A stretch of 64,000 nt of DNA, from the NCBI RefSeq assembly GCF_003751505.1, contig NZ_RJVB01000001.1, forward strand, positions 622,027 through 686,026, read 5' to 3'. The stretch is from Erwinia sp. JUb26 (lineage in GTDB: Bacteria > Pseudomonadota > Gammaproteobacteria > Enterobacterales > Enterobacteriaceae). Made by a program: the position numbers and the translations under genes. Under the pieces are notes generated by a model. The model ran no database searches and had not been told where the DNA came from. It saw only the letters and a list, made by a program, of their open reading frames with translations. Below, piece after piece: positions 15,980 to 23,596 of this stretch. Position 1 is the first letter of the stretch, and the number at the start of each line of letters is the position of its first letter.

Positions 15980-17137
15980 TTATATTTCCTGGACGTCAAC
16001 CCAACAATTACGTTCGTTACTTTCAATCACAGCATCAATGATAGCCATGACATTGGCGCCATCAAAGAAGGTCGCAAACCCAGGTTTCTCATCCTGTATA
16101 CGTTTTCCCGAGGCAATATAAGAATAATATTCCTGCATCATATTTTTAAATGCATCCGGCCAGCCTTCGATGTGGCCTCCAGGATAATTCGCCGATGCCG
16201 CAATGTTTTTCTTAAGCAGCGACGGGTCATCAGTAAGCAGTTGATTGGGCTTGTCACGATGACCTAACCACAGTTGCTGAGGTGTTTCCTGATCCCATGA
16301 CAGTGACATTTTACTGCCGTTAATCACAATTAACAGTTGATTTTTGCGGCCGGCACTGACCTGTGAAACCGTAAAGGAACCGCGAGAACCATCTTCAAAC
16401 ATCACCATGATGAAACCAAAGTCTTCCGTTTTCACGCTTTTGAGGTCATAGGTGGCCTCTGCATTATTCTCAGTGGAAAAAGTCGCGGCATTTCCATGAA
16501 TAGCTTTACGTTCAGACCATACAATTGAGAGATCGGCAAATACACGAGTAATCTTTTTACCCGTGGTATACTGGACGGTATCACACCAGTGTGAGCCAAT
16601 ATCAGCAAAAGCACGGGACTTCCCACCATGCTCTGGCTCCACTCGCCAGTTATAATCGGTCTCCAGCATCATCCAGTCCTGAAAGTATCCGCCGTGAACC
16701 AGAAAAACGCGGCCAATATCACCATCAGCAACCATTGCGGCTGACTGCTGAACCATGCTGAATTTGCGATAAACAAAGCTCACGCCGTGCACCAGATCGC
16801 TATCTTTAACCAAATCTGATAGCTCACGCGCCTCATCCAGCGTCATACATAAAGGTTTTTCAGAAAATACATGTTTTCCTGCACGGATGATTTTTTTATT
16901 AATCTCTGCGTGGACATTATTAGGCGTGCAGTTATGTACAACCTGGATATCCGGATTATTCAATAAATCATCTACATTGCTGTAAGCATGAGGGATATTA
17001 AGCTCTTTCGCTTTTTTTTCGGCCAGTTCCTGAGTATGGGCCGCAATCGCGATAACTTCAGCTACGCCTAAACGACGTATAGCCTCAATATGGGCTGGAC
17101 CGATAAATCCGGCACCGACTATGCCAACCTTGATCAT
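15980..17137 (-). CDS. Gfo/Idh/MocA-family oxidoreductase (sugar dehydrogenase / 3-keto-sugar reductase-like)
   Basis: The 385-residue protein has an N-terminal Rossmann fold (VGIVGAGFIGPAHIEAI), the family lysine in the HVFSEKPLCM motif, and the C-terminal half-barrel with AFADIGSHWCDTVQY (Asp and His of the active site). Such enzymes interconvert hydroxyl and keto groups on sugars with NAD(P). Relatives act in C-glycoside breakdown (DgpA) and in 3-keto-sugar metabolism. Its place between glucokinase and DUF554, opposite the GMC flavoenzyme, suggests that it reduces the 3-keto-glucose released by the deglycosidase to glucose; this is inferred. A second Gfo/Idh gene at 53106 belongs to another operon. 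Confidence 0.83.
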   Translation of the reverse strand: MIKVGIVGAGFIGPAHIEAIRRLGVAEVIAIAAHTQELAEKKAKELNIPHAYSNVDDLLNNPDIQVVHNCTPNNVHAEINKKIIRAGKHVFSEKPLCMTLDEARELSDLVKDSDLVHGVSFVYRKFSMVQQSAAMVADGDIGRVFLVHGGYFQDWMMLETDYNWRVEPEHGGKSRAFADIGSHWCDTVQYTTGKKITRVFADLSIVWSERKAIHGNAATFSTENNAEATYDLKSVKTEDFGFIMVMFEDGSRGSFTVSQVSAGRKNQLLIVINGSKMSLSWDQETPQQLWLGHRDKPNQLLTDDPSLLKKNIAASANYPGGHIEGWPDAFKNMMQEYYSYIASGKRIQDEKPGFATFFDGANVMAIIDAVIESNERNCWVDVQEI

Positions 17138-17259
17138 TGTTTTCTCCGTTATTAAATTTCAATCTTGTGGAGGAGATATGGGTCTGTGGCGCTTTAGAAC
17201 CCAGATCCGCCGTTCAGTCAGGGGTACGAGCACTGACGTTAAGCCAGCACCAGCCGTTG

Positions 17260-18219
17260 TTAATGGGGAATACGTAGTTGTTGAAGCCATGCGGCCGCGC
17301 CGGTCAAACCCGGTGAGTCATGAATAATGAGATAGACAGGGACGTGTTTTAACCATTTTCCGAAACGCCCTTTGTCTTCGAATGCACTGCGGAAACCAGA
17401 ATTAAGGAAGAAATCTTTTATTTTGGGTACAATTCCACCGGCAATATAAACACCACCGGCCGCACCGTAGGTCAACGCAAGATTGCCACCAAAATGGCCC
17501 ATAGCCGTACAAAAGAACGTAAGAGTTTTGGAACAATCCTTACAGCTGTTGCTAAGGGCACGAGCGGTAACCTCAGCGGGAGAAAGCGCTTCTGGTTGGC
17601 GCTTATCGGCTAACACAACTGCCTGATAAATATTGACCAACCCCTGGCCTGACAGGAGTTTTTCTGCTGAGAGGTGGCCCAGCCGTGAACGCATAATGCT
17701 GCAAATGATCTCTTCTTCATCTGTCGTAGCGGCGAAATCAACATGGCCACCCTCGCCAGGAATGACCATCCAGCCATTGCGTTCAATGAGGCAGGAAACC
17801 CCTAACCCCGTACCGGCGCCATAAACTGCAATGGGCTGGTCGCGTTCACCTTCACCGCCTCCCAGTTTGATCACACATTCTTCGCTTAATGACGGAATAG
17901 ACATTGAGACCGCGGTGAAATCGTTGATGATTTCCAGTTGCTCAAAGGCGAACTGCTTTTTGATCGCAGCGGGAGAGAATGACCAACTGTTATTGGTCAT
18001 GCTTATCCATTCGCCTTGAACGGGAGAGGCGATTGCCAGGCAGGCATACTGAAGTTTCAGCGGTGTTTCGTGTAGGAAACGAGCAATTACCGTTTCGAGA
18101 GAGGGATAATCACAGGTGAGAAATCGCTGAGCATTTGAAATTTTCCCTGTTTCAAGATTACACACGGCGAGGCGTGCGTTTGTTCCACCGATATCTCCAA
18201 TCAAAGCATAAGCAGGCAT
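17260..18219 (-). CDS. glk: Glucokinase (Glk, non-ROK type)
   Basis: ATG 18217-18219 gives 319 residues, matching E. coli Glk (321), and stands 6 bp after GGAG; an in-frame start further upstream is less likely. The protein begins YALIGDIGGTNARLAVC (phosphate-1 ATP motif) and has EIINDFTAVSMSIPSL (catalytic Asp), GAGTGLGVSCLI and a PGEGGHVDFAA metal/sugar region. It phosphorylates free glucose with ATP. Enterobacteria usually take up glucose already phosphorylated, so an extra or dedicated glucokinase inside this island implies that the pathway produces free glucose in the cytoplasm. It is the first gene of a three-gene operon and divergent from the GMC flavoenzyme. Confidence 0.9.
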   Translation of the reverse strand: MPAYALIGDIGGTNARLAVCNLETGKISNAQRFLTCDYPSLETVIARFLHETPLKLQYACLAIASPVQGEWISMTNNSWSFSPAAIKKQFAFEQLEIINDFTAVSMSIPSLSEECVIKLGGGEGERDQPIAVYGAGTGLGVSCLIERNGWMVIPGEGGHVDFAATTDEEEIICSIMRSRLGHLSAEKLLSGQGLVNIYQAVVLADKRQPEALSPAEVTARALSNSCKDCSKTLTFFCTAMGHFGGNLALTYGAAGGVYIAGGIVPKIKDFFLNSGFRSAFEDKGRFGKWLKHVPVYLIIHDSPGLTGAAAWLQQLRIPH

Positions 18220-18284
18220 CATCAGCTCCAACTGCTGAAGATTGATTAAAATAATCAACGTTCAGCCATCAAAAGTATGTAATT

Positions 18285-18299
18285 ATTCAAATAGTGAAC
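18285..18299. promoter_or_regulatory. Operator-like site B (ATTCA-N5-TGAAC) before glk
   Basis: ATTCAAATAGTGAAC keeps 9 of 10 arm bases of the island consensus. Its reverse complement is close to site C at 18421. It lies about 65 bp upstream of glk in the divergent region, fitting control of the glk operon. Confidence 0.48.
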
Positions 18300-18355
18300 C
18301 TTCTTTCTACAACAACCGGCATAATCGTTCAATAAAAATATTATTTATACATTTG

Positions 18356-18371
18356 TGCGTGTGATCTCACA
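18356..18371. promoter_or_regulatory. Possible CRP site between glk and the GMC gene
   Basis: TGCGT-N6-TCACA keeps 8 of 10 core bases of the CRP consensus (TGTGA-N6-TCACA) and sits midway in the divergent region. A tighter overlapping repeat, TGTGA-TC-TCACA (18360-18371), is also present, so another regulator is possible. Catabolite control would suit a glycoside pathway. Confidence 0.3.
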
Positions 18372-18420
18372 AAACGTTCGGTAAAATGTGATAAAGATAT
18401 GGCCTGTTACTGCTCTAACC

Positions 18421-18435
18421 ATTCACTAATTGAAT
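18421..18435. promoter_or_regulatory. Operator-like site C (ATTCA-N5-TGAAT) before the GMC gene
   Basis: ATTCACTAATTGAAT has perfect 5-base arms and differs by one base from site A at 3904. It ends 32 bp before the GMC start, overlapping the likely promoter, so repression is the simplest reading. Confidence 0.55.
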
Positions 18436-18467
18436 ATTCTATAAAAAATTGATGCCGGAAGGATTTG

Positions 18468-20138
18468 ATGGAAAACATTCACTACGACGCGCTAGTCATT
18501 GGCTCCGGGGCCGCAGGTAGTTTTGCCGCTAAAGAATTAACCGAAAAAGGTTTGAAGGTGGTGCTGGTTGAGGCTGGCCGAAATATCTCGACGGAAGATT
18601 TTAATCCGAACTTTAAGGGGCCGAAAGAAAAGGGCATACAGCTCTGGGCTCGTGCTAAAGCAGCCGTTACTGGTCAACATATTCAGTCTAAAGTGGCGAT
18701 GTATGGCCGCCAGCAGCGCCATCTTTTCGTTAACGACAGGGAAAACCCTTATACGACGCCTGCGGATAAACCTTTTCTATGGATCCGTGGCAAGCAGCTT
18801 GGTGGTCGTCTGCACACCTATGGGCGTATGCTGCTTAGATGGTCTGATTATGACTTCAAAGCAGCCAGCCGTGATGGCAAGGGGCAGGACTGGCCACTTT
18901 CTTACAACGAGCTGGCACCTTACTACGATAAAGTTGAAAAATTTTTGGGTATCTATGGCACTAAAGAGTCTCTGGCGAACGTGCCTGATGGTCAGTTTAT
19001 GGGAAATTCAAAACTCACCTCAGCAGAGGCTCTTTTTAAAGCGAAAACTCAGGAACGCTGGAGCGATCGAAAGCCCATTCCATGGCGTTATATGCCACCC
19101 AATATTAAACGTATTCCGCAGCCTATTATCGCCGCGCAGGAGACCGGTCTCTTAACGATCCGAACAAATGCGGTGGTTAGAAAGATACGGGTTGATGTGA
19201 GTACGGGTAAAGCGACGGGTGTCGAATATATTGATCGTGAAACCAGGGAAGTCGGTACGCTGCAGGCCAGTATCGTTGTGCTGTGTGGCTCAACCATTGA
19301 GTCAGTGCGATTACTCCTGAATTCAGCGACTCAACAGCATCCGAATGGTCTTGGCAACAGCTCTGGTACCTTAGGAAAGTATTTTATGGATCAGGTGCCA
19401 AGTATGATTTTCGGTACTATCCCGGGGAAAAAAGGTTTTGAGGGCGATGATACTCATCCAGTGGATCCTTTCTACGGTGTAACAGGCGGTGTTTACATTC
19501 CACGCTTTGAAAATCTGGATAAGGTCAGCAATAACCAGTTCGTTCGGGGTTACGCTTTCCAGGGGACAATTGGCCGCCTGTACGCACGTGACGATAAAGA
19601 TGCAAAATTTGGGATTATGGGCTTCGGGGAAATGCTCCCTTATGCGGACAATACCATCACTCTGAATCCTAAAAAGAAGGATTCCTATGGTATTCCGGTA
19701 CCGCATATTTCCTGTTATATGCACGACAACGAGAAAAGATTATTAAAAGCTCAAACTGAAGCAATTAAAGACATGTTGGTGAATGCTGGCTTTGAACTGG
19801 AGTTCTGCGGTTCGTATTTAGGAGTGGAAGAATTTGGTCGTGGGGCGTTTCCTGATGCAGACTGGTTCAGCAGATTGTTGTTTCGTTTGAACTTTCGCAA
19901 AAGCATGTGTATGGGCGCAGCAATCCATGAGACGGGTGGGGCGCGCATGGGTGATGACCCTAAAACCTCTGTACTTAACCGTTATAATCAGTCTTGGGAT
20001 GTACCTAATCTGTTTGTCACTGACGGCAGCAGTTTCCCGTCAGGCGGCGTATCCGGAGCGACGTTGACAATTATGGCCGTCACAGTACGCGCCTGTGAAT
20101 ATATTGCCAGGGGCCACGCCGAAGGCAAGTTTAAATAA
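18468..20138 (+). CDS. GMC-family FAD oxidoreductase (sugar C3-oxidising, CarA-like candidate)
   Basis: ATG 18468 (GGAAGGA 5 bp upstream) gives 556 residues. The N-terminal FAD motif is DALVIGSGAAGSFAAKELTE with the VLVEAGR acidic strand end; the FAD flap is WIRGKQLGGRLHTYGRM. The C-terminal active-site region has AAIHETGGARMGDDP (catalytic His) and NLFVTDGSSFPSGG. Relatives oxidise sugars, including FAD-dependent oxidases of aryl C-glycosides that act at C3. The position where most GMC enzymes have Asn or His (the NPT of NPTLTIMA) reads GAT here. It is the divergent partner of the glk operon and upstream of the ROK gene. Its proposed role is first-step oxidation of the glycoside. Confidence 0.82.
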   Translation: MENIHYDALVIGSGAAGSFAAKELTEKGLKVVLVEAGRNISTEDFNPNFKGPKEKGIQLWARAKAAVTGQHIQSKVAMYGRQQRHLFVNDRENPYTTPADKPFLWIRGKQLGGRLHTYGRMLLRWSDYDFKAASRDGKGQDWPLSYNELAPYYDKVEKFLGIYGTKESLANVPDGQFMGNSKLTSAEALFKAKTQERWSDRKPIPWRYMPPNIKRIPQPIIAAQETGLLTIRTNAVVRKIRVDVSTGKATGVEYIDRETREVGTLQASIVVLCGSTIESVRLLLNSATQQHPNGLGNSSGTLGKYFMDQVPSMIFGTIPGKKGFEGDDTHPVDPFYGVTGGVYIPRFENLDKVSNNQFVRGYAFQGTIGRLYARDDKDAKFGIMGFGEMLPYADNTITLNPKKKDSYGIPVPHISCYMHDNEKRLLKAQTEAIKDMLVNAGFELEFCGSYLGVEEFGRGAFPDADWFSRLLFRLNFRKSMCMGAAIHETGGARMGDDPKTSVLNRYNQSWDVPNLFVTDGSSFPSGGVSGATLTIMAVTVRACEYIARGHAEGKFK

Positions 20139-20149
20139 CCCTCTCATAA

Positions 20150-20180
20150 GGCTGCGGTTTATACGATCGCAGCCACTTTA
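20150..20180 (+). terminator. Weak hairpin after the GMC gene
   Basis: GGCTGCG (20150-20156) pairs with CGCAGCC (20168-20174), followed by ACTTTA. The T-run is poor, so partial read-through into the ROK gene is possible. Confidence 0.4.
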
Positions 20181-20205
20181 CAACCGCAGGGAACTCAGGT
20201 TGATT

Positions 20206-20220
20206 ATTCAAATTCTGAAC
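20206..20220. promoter_or_regulatory. Operator-like site D (ATTCA-N5-TGAAC) before the ROK gene
   Basis: ATTCAAATTCTGAAC keeps 9 of 10 arm bases and lies about 52 bp before the ROK start. Presence of the shared element before the repressor gene itself is the main reason to suggest that the ROK protein binds it. Confidence 0.48.
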
Positions 20221-20272
20221 GGTAAGATGCGTTTTTCCCTCATTTCCCTAAATTTTTCCAAGTGGTGACTTC

Positions 20273-21484
20273 ATGACAACAAGCAAAAGGGTCTTACGTA
20301 ACGTAAGCGTAGGTCTCGTAATGGATTTGCTGCGAAATGAAGGCCCCACCTCCCAGGCCTCAATTGCCCGCAAAACCGGTCTGTCACCCGCTACGGTGAA
20401 CAACGTTATTCAGTTGCTTCGTAAAGAGGGAGTCGCGGATTTTGAATGGATAAATGGCCGAGAAGCACTTGTTACCTTGATTTCGACCAAAGGCGTGATG
20501 ATGTCTGTCATGGTCGGAGCCGATTACATTCAGGGCGCCGTTTTCAGTTTTGAGGAACAAGTACGTCACGATCTGCTTGTTTATCCCGAGAATCTTCTTG
20601 GCCAACAAAGTACCCCCGAATCACTCGTGCTGTTCATTGAGCAATTGGCCAAACAAGCAGGCGTTTCAGTGGGTTCGGTTGCGGGTATTTCTGTTTCTAT
20701 TCAGGCACCCGTCGATAAAAAAACAGGCACTATTGCGGTTTGGTCTTCAGGACGGCTTCCTGGCTGGAAAGACATTGCCATTAAGGAAAGACTTGAATCA
20801 TTGCTGAAGGTGGATGTATTTGTGGATAACGACGCCAATCTTGCCACTTATGCCGAATGGACATGGGGGGCCGGTAGGGGCGTTGATTGTTTCCTTTATC
20901 TTTCCTGTTCAAGACAAATTGGGAGCGGGTTGATCATCGATGGCAAAGTGCATAACGGAAGCAACGGCATGGCGGGAGAGCTGGGGCATTTGGTCATCGA
21001 TAAAGGAGGGCCAGTCTGTTTCTGCGGCTCTCGCGGTTGCCTGACGACGCTGGTATCAGAGCGCGCCATTCTCCGCATTCTTGAGGGGTCCGAGAACGCA
21101 AAATCATCCCTGACTGAAGTGATAAAAAGCGCCCATAATGGTGACGCCGCCTGCCAGCGCGTTCTGTATGAAGCCGGCCATCATATCGGTCAGGCTCTGG
21201 CAAATACCGCTAAGATCGTCGCTCCGGGCATAATTGCCATCGGGGGAGAGCTGGGGAGCGCATGGCAGTTTATTAAAGATAGTCTGCGCGTGGCCACCGA
21301 AGAAAATAATCTGGATAACGTATCACCGGGTATTCAGTTTGTTCCTGGTATCCTGACTAAAGATGCTGTGCTTCTGGGGGGCATTGCTTCGCTGCTATCA
21401 ATCTCAGGGCAGGGTATCAGCGACCTGCCATTATGGATGACTCAAAGCGGTTCTGCTCAATCGGCTTTTCCTACAGCAATGTGA
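20273..21484 (+). CDS. ROK-family transcriptional repressor (NagC/Mlc/XylR-like)
   Basis: A 403-residue protein. Residues about 15-70 form a winged HTH (GPTSQASIARKTGLSPATVN). The rest is a ROK sugar-kinase-like domain with VFVDNDANLATYAEWTWG, the AGELGHLVID motif and the zinc-binding PVCFCGSRGCLTT (C-x-C-x4-C). Such repressors release DNA on binding a sugar or sugar phosphate. It sits between the GMC gene and the transporter-deglycosidase operon, so it is the probable local regulator, with glucose, 3-keto-glucose or the glycoside as a conceivable inducer. An ATTCA-N5-TGAAC element stands before it. Confidence 0.88.
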   Translation: MTTSKRVLRNVSVGLVMDLLRNEGPTSQASIARKTGLSPATVNNVIQLLRKEGVADFEWINGREALVTLISTKGVMMSVMVGADYIQGAVFSFEEQVRHDLLVYPENLLGQQSTPESLVLFIEQLAKQAGVSVGSVAGISVSIQAPVDKKTGTIAVWSSGRLPGWKDIAIKERLESLLKVDVFVDNDANLATYAEWTWGAGRGVDCFLYLSCSRQIGSGLIIDGKVHNGSNGMAGELGHLVIDKGGPVCFCGSRGCLTTLVSERAILRILEGSENAKSSLTEVIKSAHNGDAACQRVLYEAGHHIGQALANTAKIVAPGIIAIGGELGSAWQFIKDSLRVATEENNLDNVSPGIQFVPGILTKDAVLLGGIASLLSISGQGISDLPLWMTQSGSAQSAFPTAM

Positions 21485-21817
21485 AGTCCGGCCATTCCCG
21501 TGTGACACGCGTAGCTCTTTAGCCGTGTCACCTTCTGTCATAATCCTTCCATATCAGGTTACCCACACGGCCTGAACACCCCCTTGTCAAGCCTATCAAA
21601 TCAACTCGAATTAAGATTAACCAATCATTCATGATATGAATTGTTTTTGCGGTATGATCTGGATATAAATTCATAATTTAAACGATTAGATCACATTTTT
21701 CACAAAGACGCGTTGATGACTGAATCCTTTCTCTGTAATTATTCATGCTGTATGGCGGGGCAGCCTTTGCCCGATTTCCCCCTAATGTAGTTCAACACCT
21801 TCGTGGAGAGACTCTTA
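21485..21817. promoter_or_regulatory. Promoter region of the transporter-deglycosidase operon
   Basis: No gene is visible in this 333-bp gap. It begins with a hairpin (21502-21509 with 21524-21531, GTGACACG / CGTGTCAC), perhaps the end of the ROK transcript although T-poor. The middle holds the perfect operator-like site at 21627-21641 and a degenerate copy at 21669-21683 (ATTCA-N5-TAAAC). GATCACATTT at 21690-21698 resembles half of a CRP site. GGAGAG at 21805-21810 is the ribosome-binding site of the next gene. Confidence 0.5.
21627..21641. promoter_or_regulatory. Operator-like site E (ATTCA-N5-TGAAT) before the transporter-deglycosidase operon
   Basis: ATTCATGATATGAAT has perfect arms and is nearly fully palindromic across its centre. 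It is the third exact-arm copy of the element found in the island's promoter regions. Confidence 0.55.
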
Positions 21818-23110
21818 ATGAGTAACCCAGTGGCGGGCCAAGCGTCAGGCACTTCTGATGGAAATAAAATGACAACAAATACCTTAAATTACGATGTAAA
21901 GCCTGTATTCATACGCCTGGGGCTGCTGATGTTCATTCAGTTCGTCGTGTTTGGATCATGGTTCTCAACTCTGGGCCTGGTGCTAATCACTAACAACCTG
22001 TCTGGTATCGTTGGATTTGCCTATGCCCTGAGCGCAGTGGCTGCACTGTTTTCACCCGCATTCGTAGGAGCGCTTGGCGATCGGTTCATTTCTGCCGAAA
22101 AATTGTTGGCGATTGCCAGCTTTATAGGTGCGGCCATTCAGTTCGCACTCCCTTCAATGGTGCTGGGCGGCCATTCTGAATGGGTGCTGGTGCTGATTTT
22201 TCTGTACATGCTCTGCTTCCAGCCAACCCTGGGATTAGCGAATACAGTCTGCTTTGAACATCTCGGTGAACATCAAAAACTTTTCCCATTCCTGCGCATC
22301 TTTGCCACTCTTGCCTGGGTTCTGGCGGGTATCACTGTAGGCGTGCTGGGGCTGTCTGCTTCACCCCATATTTTCACGCTGGCAGGCGGCGCAAGTGTGG
22401 TGATGGGCCTATATGCACTGACACTCCCTAAAACTCCTCCAACGAAGAAAAATGCGCGTCTTAACTGGGGGGACATTGTTGGGGTTCACTCCTTCCCATT
22501 ATTTAAAATGCGAAATTTTTCGGTGCTGATGCTGTGTGCCGTGATGACATCCATCTCTTTGGGTTTTTATAACTCCTTTGCCTCCGCTTACCTGGGCGCC
22601 CTTAAAATTGAAAATATCGCCGCCGTTCTTGCTATAGGGCAGGTTACTGAGGTGATCTTTATTGCACTTGTCCCATTTGTGTTGATGAAGATCGGCATGA
22701 AGTTTGGCCTGTTAATTGGTATGGGGATGTGGGGAGTCCGATTCATTATCTTTATTGTTGCCGCTCATAGTGATAAAGAGTGGGCGATAGTTGGAATTGC
22801 ATTACATGGTATCTGCAATGACTTCTTTATTGTTCTCAGTGCTATGTATATCGACAAAATCACCCCAAAAGAGATGAAGGCTCAGGCACAGAGCTGGCTA
22901 ATCATTGCCATTTCAGGCGTGGGCTCAGGTATTGGTGCTGTTGTATCAGGAAATATTTTTGGCGGCATTGTTGCCAGCAATCAGGTAGACAACCCACTTG
23001 CCTGGACTCAATTGTGGATCGTACCGATCGGTATTGCCGTCGTCACATCCATCGTCTGGCTTGTCGGCTTTAAACGAAATGCAGCCGGGCTGACCGGATA
23101 TTTCAAATAG
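21818..23110 (+). CDS. MFS sugar/nucleoside:H+ symporter-like importer
   Basis: ATG 21818, 7 bp after GGAGAG, gives 430 residues; an upstream in-frame GTG lacks a ribosome-binding site. Twelve membrane helices are expected. The first helices (LGLLMFIQFVVFGSWFSTLG) and GALGDRFISAEKLLAI resemble the nucleoside:H+ symporter family (NupG/XapB) and related uncharacterised importers. It is the first gene of an operon with the deglycosidase beta and alpha subunits and a lactonase, so the intact glycoside or a sugar derivative is the likely cargo. The nucleoside label should not be taken as its substrate. Confidence 0.82.
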   Translation: MSNPVAGQASGTSDGNKMTTNTLNYDVKPVFIRLGLLMFIQFVVFGSWFSTLGLVLITNNLSGIVGFAYALSAVAALFSPAFVGALGDRFISAEKLLAIASFIGAAIQFALPSMVLGGHSEWVLVLIFLYMLCFQPTLGLANTVCFEHLGEHQKLFPFLRIFATLAWVLAGITVGVLGLSASPHIFTLAGGASVVMGLYALTLPKTPPTKKNARLNWGDIVGVHSFPLFKMRNFSVLMLCAVMTSISLGFYNSFASAYLGALKIENIAAVLAIGQVTEVIFIALVPFVLMKIGMKFGLLIGMGMWGVRFIIFIVAAHSDKEWAIVGIALHGICNDFFIVLSAMYIDKITPKEMKAQAQSWLIIAISGVGSGIGAVVSGNIFGGIVASNQVDNPLAWTQLWIVPIGIAVVTSIVWLVGFKRNAAGLTGYFK

Positions 23111-23133
23111 CGTATTGCGGTATAGGAGTAGTT

Positions 23134-23586
23134 ATGTTTGATAATTTTTTGATCCGACCCGGTAGCCTGAAAAATGAAACGGTTGACGGTAAGGTAATTG
23201 GCTTCAAATTAGCGGTAAGAAATGCCAACTATCGGGGAGTTTTCCTTTCACTGCATAACGGCTACTTCATCTCGGTCGATGGCCAGGAGTTTGGACGTGA
23301 ATTACAAACGTTCGAAATCAATGGCAAACCGCCGCGTGATTTCGGTGAAATTGCTAATGCGGTTTATGAACACTGGGACTATGGAGATGAAGGGATCCTC
23401 CACGTCGCTTATCCGGGGGGGCTTGATGCGGGGAGCCACACCGTCCGATTCCAGCAGTCGGTATTGGCAGCATATGGCTATTTGCCAACAGATGAAGAGT
23501 GGGTAAAAACACCGCCAGTTCCTGGCAGCGGTGCGGGATCCGACAAAGCCCCGCAGATTGTCAGCTACGACCTTGAACTGGCCTGA
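23134..23586 (+). CDS. C-glycoside deglycosidase beta-subunit-like protein (DUF6379 type)
   Basis: The 150-residue protein has no signal peptide and is rich in beta strands. Recognisable segments are GFKLAVRNANYRGVFLSL, the VDGQEFGRELQTFEINGK turn, a W-D-x-GDEGILHV strand and the PGGLDAGSHTVRFQ motif. These match the small subunit (DfgB/DgpB/CarC type, as I recall the names) of bacterial C-glycoside-cleaving enzymes, in which an alpha TIM-barrel subunit and this beta subunit form the active complex. It lies 10 bp before the alpha-subunit gene. In that system the 3-keto-glycoside undergoes beta-elimination of the C-C bond. O-glycoside activity is also conceivable. Confidence 0.78.
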   Translation: MFDNFLIRPGSLKNETVDGKVIGFKLAVRNANYRGVFLSLHNGYFISVDGQEFGRELQTFEINGKPPRDFGEIANAVYEHWDYGDEGILHVAYPGGLDAGSHTVRFQQSVLAAYGYLPTDEEWVKTPPVPGSGAGSDKAPQIVSYDLELA

Positions 23587-23596
23587 GGAAATATCA

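Noticed and set aside
21676..21698. A CRP site before the transporter-deglycosidase operon
   Set aside because: Only the right half (GATCACATTT) fits; the left half has almost no match, so it is mentioned only inside the promoter-region entry.
21818..23110. Nucleoside transporter role for the MFS protein
   Set aside because: Family resemblance is to the nucleoside:H+ symporter group, but the operon context has no nucleoside enzymes, so only sugar/glycoside import is proposed.
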